Below are positions 1 to 6,059 of a stretch of DNA of 8,728 bases, piece by piece. Every line of letters begins with the position of its first letter. Position 1 is the stretch's first letter. The DNA is taken from contig SMXP01000030.1 of the NCBI GenBank assembly GCA_004356335.1, positions 1 through 8,728 of the forward strand. Reading direction: 5' to 3'. The notes under the pieces are model-generated. The model saw nothing but the letters and a program-made list of their open reading frames with translations, was not told where the DNA came from and did not search any database. The position numbers were made by a program, and so were the translations under genes. This DNA comes from Alphaproteobacteria bacterium. GTDB lineage: Bacteria > Pseudomonadota > Alphaproteobacteria > SMXP01.

Positions 1-41
1 ATTCGAACCCAAAAACCGCGTACACTTTTTGTGAATGCGCT

Positions 42-725
42 CTAGCGACCACCGTCGAGACAAAACAACAGCCGTTTTCCCGTGGGTCCCGGCGTCGCAG
101 GAGACCGATGCACCAGCGGACGTGTGGCGGCACCGTGACGGCTTCCTTTAAAAAGAGCGACGGAAAACTGCGGCAGCTGAGTAATAAGGGAATTGGCATC
201 CGCCGCGGGCATATCCGATTGGTGATCAGGCGGCGTGTCACCGAGAAAATCGCCGTCAATCCATTCGGTCCCGTGACCTACATAGGTGGTCAACAGACGT
301 TGAGCGACGCTGTCCACATGAAATCGACTATCGAGCGAACCGGTAATGGGCACGAGCCGTGCCGTCATTTGTGCCATACCGGCGATGGCGGCAAAGCGGC
401 GCGTCAACATGATTAAGTCGTCGATAAACATTCTGCGGCCCGGTGAATTTGTCGGGCAATGCTGAGCCACCCGATCGGCCAAAACCTGACGCACACTTTG
501 TACAGTCAAGCGGAAGGGTTCGCCTGGAAGAGCGCACCACAATTCTTGATCCAACCATTTTTTCAATGCGGGCTTCACGTCGCGCACCCACACAACCAGA
601 TTTGTGCCCTTGTTATTTATGCCGATCAGCTCATCAGGATGAGATACATAGATCGATTGCTCTTTGTAACCAGATGACGCGGCCAAAAGGGAGGAGGGGT
701 ATGTGTCGTCGCTCAAGCGATCCAT
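42..725 (-). CDS. DUF1826 family protein
   Basis: A 227-residue protein of unknown biochemical function, recognised as DUF1826 by its conserved core. The core has a VVWVRDV strand near residues 44-50, an FHVDSVAQRLLTTYVG segment near 135-150 (H136, D138) followed by GTEWI, and a C-terminal LFKG...LVHRSP segment near 191-209 with H206. The spaced His/Asp residues look like a metal-binding site, but that is inference. I recall members of this family beside COG0523-type metal GTPases and zinc-responsive genes; no such partner is visible here. The open frame extends to a TTG at 740. I chose ATG at 725 because an AGGGG ribosome-binding sequence lies about 5 bases before it. It lies 56 bases downstream of the thioesterase gene on the same strand, so co-transcription is likely. 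The protein is apparently soluble, with no signal peptide or membrane segment. Confidence 0.8.
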   Translation of the reverse strand: MDRLSDDTYPSSLLAASSGYKEQSIYVSHPDELIGINNKGTNLVVWVRDVKPALKKWLDQELWCALPGEPFRLTVQSVRQVLADRVAQHCPTNSPGRRMFIDDLIMLTRRFAAIAGMAQMTARLVPITGSLDSRFHVDSVAQRLLTTYVGHGTEWIDGDFLGDTPPDHQSDMPAADANSLITQLPQFSVALFKGSRHGAATRPLVHRSPATPGPTGKRLLFCLDGGR

Positions 726-745
726 TATCGCCCCTAACAAATTGT

Positions 746-782
746 ACCGGCCGCAGCGTTGCGATCCATCAGCGCGGCCGGT
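746..782. repeat. GC-rich inverted repeat between tesB and DUF1826 genes
   Basis: ACCGGCCGC (746-754) and GCGGCCGGT (774-782) form a perfect 9-base-pair stem with a 19-base loop. The stem begins at the last codon of the thioesterase gene and ends about 20 bases before the DUF1826 start. In the minus-strand RNA it is followed by only a short run of T mixed with A, so it is not a classical intrinsic terminator. It could be a partial attenuator, an RNA-stability hairpin or a processing site between the two genes. The function is inferred; the repeat itself is read directly. Confidence 0.55.
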
Positions 783-1654
783 TACTTAACACCCCGCTCC
801 TTACGCGGTCGAATGAGTCCTTCTTGGGCCACGGAAGCCACAAGAGTGCCATCGCGACGGTATACGGTGCCTCGGTTAAAGCCCCGTGCACCGGCCGATG
901 AGGGGCTGTCTTGAACGTAAAGCAGCCACTCGTCTGCACGAAAGCTGCGATGAAACCACATGGCATGATCTAAGCTTGCTACTTGAAGTCCGCCGCTGAA
1001 GACACTGACACCATGGGGCCGCTGACACGTATCGAGCAGGGTCATATCCGAGGCGTACGCCAATACGCATTGATGTAAGGCAACGTCGTCGGGCAGGGGC
1101 GCTGTTGCACGAACCCAGACATGTTGAAAGGGTTCCGTCTTTTCCGGGTTGCGCCAATCCCTAGGTTCAACGGGGCGCAGTTCAATAGGCCGTTCGCTGG
1201 CAAACCAACTGGCAAGATCGGCAGGCAATTCGGCGGCGGCACGTTTGCGCAATTCATGATCGGGGATCAGTTGTTCTGGAGGAGGGACATCCGGCATATC
1301 ACATTGGTGGGAATATCCTTCCTCCTCGATATGAAACGACGCCGACATGGTGAATATGGTCCTGCCATGTTGAATGGCCACAACGCGCCGCGTGGTAAAA
1401 CTTCGACCGTCTCGTGCCCGATCGACTTCATAAAGAATGGGTGATTTCGGATCGCCCGGCCGAATAAAATAAGCGTGGAAAGAATGAACGGACCGGCCTT
1501 CCACGGTGCGCGTGGCGGCGACCAGAGCCTGGCCCAACACCTGACCGCCAAACACGCGCTGCCAGCTCTCCTTTGGACTTCGGCCGCGAAAAAGATTGAC
1601 CTCTATGGATTCGAGATCAAGAAGGGTTAGAAGTTCTTGAACCGCTTTGGTCAT
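782..1654 (-). CDS. tesB: acyl-CoA thioesterase II (TesB family)
   Basis: A 290-residue cytosolic thioesterase expected to hydrolyse medium- and long-chain acyl-CoA to free fatty acid and CoA. It has the double hot-dog layout of TesB at the usual full length. The first hot dog carries FGGQVLGQAL near 35-44 and SFHAYFIRPGDP near 58-69. The second carries YASDMTLLDT near 200-209 and SLDHAMWFHR near 227-236. The catalytic triad of E. coli TesB (Asp, Thr, Gln) maps to D203, S227 and Q277, so Thr is replaced by Ser, a conservative change. The open frame begins at a TTG at 1666. ATG at 1654 is preferred because GGAA lies about 8 bases upstream and the protein then starts at the normal family position. 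It is divergent from the S49 peptidase gene and is probably the first gene of a transcript that includes the DUF1826 gene. Confidence 0.95.
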   Translation of the reverse strand: MTKAVQELLTLLDLESIEVNLFRGRSPKESWQRVFGGQVLGQALVAATRTVEGRSVHSFHAYFIRPGDPKSPILYEVDRARDGRSFTTRRVVAIQHGRTIFTMSASFHIEEEGYSHQCDMPDVPPPEQLIPDHELRKRAAAELPADLASWFASERPIELRPVEPRDWRNPEKTEPFQHVWVRATAPLPDDVALHQCVLAYASDMTLLDTCQRPHGVSVFSGGLQVASLDHAMWFHRSFRADEWLLYVQDSPSSAGARGFNRGTVYRRDGTLVASVAQEGLIRPRKERGVK

Positions 1655-1885
1655 CAGGATTTCCAATTGTCGATGGGGTACGGTCTATATCACGGATTTT
1701 CCGGTCGAGCGCGTACTTATTGAAGACAGATTAAGGCAAAGCGAAGCTCCGGACAGGATGCTAAAGCCGGCGCGAAACGGCTAAGGCGTCCCATTTATAG
1801 GGCCGGTTAGATGGAGGATTTCAGCCGATACCGGATCGATTAGAGCAAAAAGTGACTGGAAGTTAATTATTTGCTTGAATGATCG

Positions 1886-1895
1886 TTAAGCTTAA
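1886..1895. promoter_or_regulatory. palindrome TTAAGCTTAA in the tesB-peptidase divergent spacer
   Basis: A perfect 10-base palindrome lies 38 bases upstream of the peptidase start, in the 279-base spacer between divergent genes. TTGCTT at about 1871-1876 and TAATGC at about 1893-1898 would make a weak -35/-10 pair for the plus strand, with the palindrome overlapping the -10. No regulator can be assigned, and a palindrome this short can arise by chance. The rest of the spacer shows no gene or strong structure. Confidence 0.25.
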
Positions 1896-1933
1896 TGCCC
1901 TCGATCACCCGTAACGAAAATTGAGGTTGTGTA

Positions 1934-3040
1934 ATGGCAAATCGAGACGTTTCCTATCTGGTCCAACTCCTTCGTATGATCGGTAAGATCATCGTCGGAG
2001 GTTTGGTGATTGTCTTTATGTTTTCTATTGCCGGTGCCCTGCTATCCCCTCAGGTAAGTGAGCCGACGACGGATGAGCCGTCTTACAATTATGTCTACGG
2101 TGACACGGACAGCGAGAACTATTTGCTCAAGCTGAATGTAATGGGACCCATTCTCGGCGTTCCGATGTTCAGCGATCCCGGACCCTTCGGTTTTATAATT
2201 AGCGGCCTGGCGACCTATGGTTATTCGGTGAAGCAGGCGCTTAAGGAAGCCGCTGAAGATGACGACATAAAGGGTGTGTTCATTCACATGGTGACACCGG
2301 GCGGCACCGTGTTCGGTTCCATGGCCATCTTTGAGGGCATCAAAAATTATCGAGAGCAAACCGGCAATCCGGTTGTCGTTTATATCGAAGGCTTGTCGGC
2401 CTCCGGCGGCGTTATGGCAATGGTTGGCGCCGATGCGATTTATGCCGATGCCGGCAGCTTTATTGGAAGTATCGGTGTGATCGGCGGCAGCATTCTTTAT
2501 TATGACGAGCCGACGGCTTTGCAAGGGGGCATATTGGGCGGCGGCGTGACGACGGAAGGGGGCATCGAGCAGACGGTTATTTATGCCGGCCGGGGTAAGG
2601 ATTTAGGCAACCCGTATCGTCGCATCACCGAGGAAGAAAAGGCTTCGCTGCAAAAGGGTGTTGATTCTCTCTATCGCGACTTTGTCGATCATGTGGCCGA
2701 AGCACGCAATATGTCGCCGGATATTATTATCGGCGAAATGGGCGCCCAAATTTTCGAGAATAAACAGGCGGAAGCCTATGGTCTGATCGACGGAACCCGC
2801 AGCTATGACGGATCTATCGAAGAACTCGCGCGGCTTGCCGAAATCGAAGACGATTACAAATTGGTCAAACGCCACTATCAAAGAGTGAGCGCTTGGCAAC
2901 GGCTCCTAATGTGGGGACGGGACACCACACCGTCTGCATCGAGGATTGAATCGGGGTTACAGGTGGATCTGTGCACGGCCTCACGGCAGCAAGCCCTGGT
3001 CTATTTCGGCTTGCCGGCGCAGCTCTGTACAGTCAGATAA
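1934..3040 (+). CDS. S49 family (SppA/SohB-like) membrane-anchored serine peptidase
   Basis: A 368-residue peptidase of the Ser/Lys-dyad S49 family, which degrades membrane-embedded leftovers such as cleaved signal peptides. Residues 14-38 form one membrane segment with positive charges before it (R14, K18), so the catalytic part should be periplasmic. The fold shows TPGGTVFGS near 121-129, GLSASGGVMAM near 153-163 and GSFIGSIGVIGG near 174-185. The nucleophile should be S157 (SGG), and the general-base lysine K222 in the GRGKDLGNP segment. A glycine-rich insert near 197-210 lengthens the Ser-to-Lys spacing. The only cysteines, C347 and C365, lie in a C-terminal tail. Length suits the single-domain form, not the double-length E. 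coli SppA. The start has a GAGG ribosome-binding site at 1923-1926, seven bases before ATG. SppA and SohB are not separable by eye here. Confidence 0.9.
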   Translation: MANRDVSYLVQLLRMIGKIIVGGLVIVFMFSIAGALLSPQVSEPTTDEPSYNYVYGDTDSENYLLKLNVMGPILGVPMFSDPGPFGFIISGLATYGYSVKQALKEAAEDDDIKGVFIHMVTPGGTVFGSMAIFEGIKNYREQTGNPVVVYIEGLSASGGVMAMVGADAIYADAGSFIGSIGVIGGSILYYDEPTALQGGILGGGVTTEGGIEQTVIYAGRGKDLGNPYRRITEEEKASLQKGVDSLYRDFVDHVAEARNMSPDIIIGEMGAQIFENKQAEAYGLIDGTRSYDGSIEELARLAEIEDDYKLVKRHYQRVSAWQRLLMWGRDTTPSASRIESGLQVDLCTASRQQALVYFGLPAQLCTVR

Positions 3041-3126
3041 GCATTGCTCGACCCGGCCCCAGAGGTCCCCAGAGTGAGACCAGCCATGGCATTTAGTCCG
3101 AACATTATTTTGTGATCTGTTGCTTT

Positions 3127-3402
3127 TTAGCCACAGCCAAAAGGCGAAAACCCAAGGAAATCAAGGAGCATGGCGGGCACACCATGGTCATCACCAGTCT
3201 GCCATTTGCGGAAAATTTCGCTATACTTACGCTCAGGGTAAGCGATCTCAAAATGGGGGGGGTCATTTCAAACATCGTCTTTTGGTGTCCACGGCAATCG
3301 GCCGGCAGCGATCTCGCTTAGGATTACGCGGCCCACGGCATCATGCTTGGAATCAAGCTCGGAATATAACTGATCTCCTAGTAGCGTAAATATCGGGAGC
3401 AG
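3127..3402 (-). pseudogene. possible broken small gene, in-frame TGA, no start codon
   Basis: On the minus strand one reading frame runs about 90 codons from just after a TAA (3403-3405) to a TAA at 3127-3129. It is interrupted only by a TGA at 3268-3270. Both halves read like ordinary protein. The first contains LYSELDSKHDAVGRVILSEI and ends in PWTPKDDV; the second contains HFEIAYPERKYSEIFRKW and ends in LLDFLGFSPFGCG. No ATG, or GTG with a ribosome-binding site, opens the frame. A GGAG occurs at about 3375-3378 without a start codon at the right distance. I do not recognise the family. The likeliest reading is a decayed gene with a Trp-to-stop or similar change. A selenocysteine codon is possible but no hairpin after the TGA was evident, and TGA ends other genes here. 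It may also be chance. Confidence 0.35.
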
Positions 3403-3407
3403 TTATC

Positions 3408-3443
3408 GACGCCCGTCTCGTAAGAGGCGGGCGTCAGATTTTT
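3408..3443 (+). terminator. rho-independent terminator
   Basis: GACGCCCGTCTC (3408-3419) pairs with GAGGCGGGCGTC (3424-3435) around a GTAA tetraloop, giving a 12-base-pair stem with one G-T pair. It is followed by AGA and five T (3439-3443). This is a textbook plus-strand terminator. On the minus strand the stem is followed by GATAACTGC, with no T run, so it should not work for the leftward desaturase transcript. The nearest plus-strand gene, the S49 peptidase, stops 367 bases upstream, so it either ends a long 3' untranslated region or serves an unseen small RNA. Confidence 0.75.
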
Positions 3444-3461
3444 AATTCACGGCAAGATTTG

Positions 3462-3512
3462 GCGACTTTTCGCTGCCTCCTGGCGACCGGGGGTGCTGTG
3501 TCAAAAAGTCGC
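3462..3512. repeat. inverted repeat at the desaturase 3' end
   Basis: GCGACTTTT (3462-3470) and AAAAGTCGC (3504-3512) are exact inverted copies separated by 33 bases. The right copy spans the last codons of the desaturase gene, whose stop codon is at 3501-3503. The loop is too long, and there is no T run in the minus-strand direction, for a classical terminator. An RNA hairpin protecting the desaturase mRNA end is possible. Confidence 0.35.
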
Positions 3513-4520
3513 AGGAAAACCGACGAGTTTTTTCCGGCTTTCATCCCACAAGGCAAGACGGGCGCTCTTGAGACTCTGCGCCAGTGTCAGACGATTAATC
3601 GTGTTTAACACAGGTTCGGCATCGAGGCATTCTTGCAGCCGGTAATTGGGGATGCGGCTGCACAGGTGGTGAATGTGATGGAGTCCGATATTGCCGGTAA
3701 ACCACTGCAAAACACGGGGCAGCGCATAATAGGAGCTGCCAAGAAGGGCCGCTGTCTGCCGATCCCACTGGTTATTTCTGGCCCAGTAGGTGTCTTCAAA
3801 CTGATGCTGGACGTAAAACAGCCAAGAACCGATGCACGCTGATATAACAATCACCGGCCCAAACAACATGGAAAATTGTGCCCACCCCAATAAGGAAACC
3901 AGAAACCCATAGACGACGATTATGGTCAAATCGAGAAGAATGACGCTGCTCCACATCTCCCAGGCTGGCTGTCGCATGAATAAAGGAAATCGTTGCAACA
4001 ATAAGAAATGGAGTGATCCACCTATAATTATTAGAAAAACCGGATTGCGGTAGATACGGTAGCCGAGCCGCCGCAATGGCCGCAACGCCTTATATTCTTC
4101 GATTGTAAGAGTATCGACGTCGCCAATGCCTCGCCGATCAAGATTGGACGAAGATGCATGGTGAAGCGCGTGGCACCGGCGCCAATAGGCGTAGGGCGTA
4201 ATCGTGAGAATGCTGAGAAGCCGGCCTGTGATGTCATTGGCCCGTCGCGATCCAAAGAAAGATCCATGTCCGCAATCATGCTGGATTATGAAGAACCGCA
4301 TAACCAGCCCGGCTGTGGGTACAGACAATGCCAGTGTGAGCCAGTAGCTATAATCGATGCTGAAATACATGGCCGCACATAGTGCAAGGAACGGTAGGGT
4401 GGTTGTGATTAACTGGCTGCCGGCACGCATCGCGTCGGGTGTGCTGTAGAGGGCGCAATGTTTTGCGAGCTGCTTTGTTGTGACGTGCATTTTTAACAAC
4501 TTCTCCAGAATCATATTCAT
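3501..4520 (-). CDS. membrane fatty acid desaturase
   Basis: A 339-residue integral membrane di-iron desaturase that introduces a double bond into an acyl chain of membrane lipid or acyl carrier, using O2 and an electron donor. The iron-binding histidine boxes are all present: HDCGH at 81-85, HALHH at 117-121 and HHIHH at 281-285, with a further VQH (H239) before the last box. Hydrophobic segments lie near 37-56, 58-79, 161-175, 193-211 and 214-236, matching the family topology. Length and motif spacing fit the DesA/omega-type bacterial enzymes; the position of the double bond cannot be read. ATG at 4520 is the first start. ATG at 4490 (Met11) has a GGAG about 12 bases upstream and is a real alternative giving 329 residues. 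It is divergent from the inositol operon. Confidence 0.95.
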   Translation of the reverse strand: MNMILEKLLKMHVTTKQLAKHCALYSTPDAMRAGSQLITTTLPFLALCAAMYFSIDYSYWLTLALSVPTAGLVMRFFIIQHDCGHGSFFGSRRANDITGRLLSILTITPYAYWRRCHALHHASSSNLDRRGIGDVDTLTIEEYKALRPLRRLGYRIYRNPVFLIIIGGSLHFLLLQRFPLFMRQPAWEMWSSVILLDLTIIVVYGFLVSLLGWAQFSMLFGPVIVISACIGSWLFYVQHQFEDTYWARNNQWDRQTAALLGSSYYALPRVLQWFTGNIGLHHIHHLCSRIPNYRLQECLDAEPVLNTINRLTLAQSLKSARLALWDESRKKLVGFPATF

Positions 4521-4700
4521 TTCGGTAGCGGGTCGTGCCAGATCCGCAGGCTCAGGTCAACGATCTCTGAGAAGATATGTGGAAAAGTCCTGAATCGTTT
4601 CCGACGAATGATTTCCTGTTTCCCCAATTGTCCCACAAGCGCTTGGGCCTGCCCCGCTTCTTTACCCGTCCCCCCTTACAAGTCCCAATTTCTGCCGCGC

Positions 4701-4785
4701 ATATGATAAATGATAGACTCACAATCTTTAACGGTTTGCCGGAGACGAAACAAGGCGAGCCATGCGCACTTGGCTATATGATAAA
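4701..4785. repeat. direct repeat ATATGATAAA in the operon promoter region
   Basis: The 10-mer ATATGATAAA occurs exactly at 4701-4710 and again at 4776-4785, 75 bases start to start. The second copy falls in the spacer of the candidate promoter at 4770-4797. Such spacing could suit two binding sites for one regulator, but the repeat is AT-rich and short, so chance is possible. Confidence 0.35.
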
Positions 4786-4797
4786 AAGTGTTATTAT
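4770..4797 (+). promoter_or_regulatory. candidate sigma70-type promoter of the inositol operon
   Basis: TTGGCT (4770-4775) and TATTAT (4792-4797) are separated by 16 bases, a plausible -35/-10 pair. Transcription from it would give a leader of roughly 125 bases before the inositol-phosphate synthase start. The match is partial and no other support exists in the sequence. Confidence 0.3.
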
Positions 4798-4911
4798 CCG
4801 GGCTTAAACGTCTCGAACTAGATTTTCGATAAGAACTTGATAGACAGCATAGGACCGACGAAAGGGCACCTGTGTGTCCGCGGTGTGGTCGGCTGTCGTG
4901 AAGCAATCATG

Positions 4912-4919
4912 AAAGGAGG
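4912..4919 (+). promoter_or_regulatory. strong ribosome-binding site and eight-codon leader frame
   Basis: AAAGGAGG gives a near-perfect Shine-Dalgarno sequence, but it is 12 bases from the ATG at 4932, longer than usual. It lies inside a tiny frame, ATG at 4909 to TGA at 4933-4935, coding eight residues (MKGGLSIT). The stop of that frame overlaps the synthase start as ATGA. The overlap might couple translation or may be coincidence. There is no ribosome-binding site evident for the tiny frame. Confidence 0.6.
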
Positions 4920-4931
4920 GCTTTCAATCAC

Positions 4932-6056
4932 ATGAAGTCCGTAAAAGTGGCAATTGTTGGCGTCGGAAACTGCGCCAGCTCTTTGATTCAAGGCATCCAT
5001 TATTATAGCAACGGTACCAACGCTGGAACGTCTGGCCTGATGCATCCAGAAATTGGCGGCTATCAACCTGGCGACGTTGAGGTGGTGGCTGCGTTCGATA
5101 TCGATCAGCGGAAAGTGGGGTCCGCCGTTGAACAAGCGATTTTCGCCAAGCCTAACTGCGCAATGACCTTCGAAGGAACCATCCCGCCCAGTGGCGTCAC
5201 CGTTGTCATGGGTCCCATTTTGGACGGTGTGGCGGCCCACATGGCCGACTATCCCGACGATGATGCCTTTCGGCCAGCCGAGGACAAACCGGTCGATGTC
5301 GTCCAAGTCCTTGAGGATACCAAGGCCGAGGTTCTGGTCTGCTATTTGCCGGTTGGATCCGAGCGGGCCGTGCGTCATTACGCTGAAGCCTGTCTCCAAG
5401 CAGGTGTTGGAATGGTCAATTGTGTGCCGGTCTTTATTGCCTCCAATCCCGAATGGGCGGAAAGGTTCCGCGACGCCGGCCTGCCTATTGTTGGCGACGA
5501 CATTAAGAGCCAAGTGGGCGCAACGATCGTGCACCGTTCGCTCATGCGGCTGTTCAACGACCGGGGCTACGGGGTTGATCGCACTTATCAACTCAACACC
5601 GGTGGTAATACCGATTTCCTGAATATGCTGGCGCGCGACCGCTTGCAGTCCAAGAAGATATCGAAGACGGGCTCCGTACAATCTCAACTCGACAAGCCGC
5701 TTGCGGCTCGCGACATCCACGTTGGGCCGTCAGATTATGTGCCGTGGCAGGGCGACAACAAAATCGCCTTCATCAGAATGGAGGGCAGGGGCTTCGGTGG
5801 GGCACCGATTGAGCTTGAGTTGCGCCTGTCGGTTCAAGATTCACCGAACAGCGCAGGGGTTGTGATCGACGCAATCCGTTGCGCCAAGCTTGCACTTGAT
5901 CGCGGCATTGGAGGGTCACTTGAAGAAGTGTCTGCGTATTATATGAAGACACCACCACGGCAAATGCGCGACGCGATTGCTAAAGAACGGTGTGATGCGT
6001 TCATTGTGGGGCTTAAATCAGGCTCAGCCGCGCCGAAGCGATTAGCAGCAGAGTAG
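4932..6056 (+). CDS. ino1: inositol-3-phosphate synthase (myo-inositol-phosphate synthase)
   Basis: A 374-residue cytosolic NAD-dependent enzyme that cyclises D-glucose 6-phosphate to myo-inositol phosphate (1L-myo-inositol 1-phosphate), the first step in making inositol from central metabolism. The N-terminal Rossmann motif is VGVGNCASSL near 9-18. Family signatures follow in order: DDIKSQVGATIVHR near 189-202 with its lysine K192, NTGGNTDFLNM near 222-232, SDYVPWQGDNKIAF near 267-280, and DSPNSAGVVIDAIRCAKLAL near 303-322. The length matches the short prokaryotic (mycobacterial-type) form, not the roughly 500-residue eukaryotic form. It is first in a three-gene operon: the next start is three bases after its stop. 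The product is the substrate that the downstream fusion enzyme would activate. Confidence 0.96.
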   Translation: MKSVKVAIVGVGNCASSLIQGIHYYSNGTNAGTSGLMHPEIGGYQPGDVEVVAAFDIDQRKVGSAVEQAIFAKPNCAMTFEGTIPPSGVTVVMGPILDGVAAHMADYPDDDAFRPAEDKPVDVVQVLEDTKAEVLVCYLPVGSERAVRHYAEACLQAGVGMVNCVPVFIASNPEWAERFRDAGLPIVGDDIKSQVGATIVHRSLMRLFNDRGYGVDRTYQLNTGGNTDFLNMLARDRLQSKKISKTGSVQSQLDKPLAARDIHVGPSDYVPWQGDNKIAFIRMEGRGFGGAPIELELRLSVQDSPNSAGVVIDAIRCAKLALDRGIGGSLEEVSAYYMKTPPRQMRDAIAKERCDAFIVGLKSGSAAPKRLAAE

Positions 6057-6059
6057 AAC

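Larger units (their letters stand above)
3041..3500. other. convergent intergenic region, no confident gene
   Basis: About 460 bases separate the ends of the convergent peptidase and desaturase genes. What can be supported is a plus-strand intrinsic terminator (3408-3443), a disrupted minus-strand open frame (3127-3402), a tandem CCCCAGAG direct repeat at roughly 3058-3075, and an eight-G run at 3255-3262. Two plus-strand open frames cross the region, but both overlap the better minus-strand frame, lack a good ribosome-binding site and show no recognisable motif. The terminator could end a long peptidase mRNA or an unrecognised small RNA. I could not match the region to tmRNA, RNase P RNA, 6S or SRP RNA. 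Confidence 0.5.
4521..4931. promoter_or_regulatory. divergent regulatory region, desaturase / inositol operon
   Basis: About 410 bases separate the two divergent genes and must hold both promoters. Open frames of up to 76 codons are present on both strands but overlap each other, lack ribosome-binding sites and have no recognisable motif, so I call none. The visible items are a 10-base direct repeat, a candidate plus-strand promoter, and a strong ribosome-binding sequence before the first inositol gene, each listed separately. I recognised no riboswitch fold. Confidence 0.6.

Noticed and set aside
443..901. A 152-codon plus-strand open frame.
   Set aside because: It runs antisense across the ends of both the DUF1826 and thioesterase genes and has no recognisable motif.
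2042..2524. A 160-codon minus-strand open frame.
   Set aside because: It is antisense to the S49 peptidase, which has clear catalytic motifs and a ribosome-binding site.
3112..3389. Two overlapping plus-strand open frames of 69 and 89 codons after the peptidase gene.
   Set aside because: They have no good ribosome-binding site and no motif, have biased composition (His, Arg, Gln-rich in one), and are antisense to a more protein-like frame.
4577..4906. Open frames of 76 codons on each strand between the desaturase and inositol operon.
   Set aside because: They overlap the promoter region and each other, and show no ribosome-binding site or recognisable motif.
4818..5720. A 300-codon minus-strand open frame.
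   Set aside because: It lies antisense over the inositol-phosphate synthase gene, whose plus-strand frame carries all family motifs.
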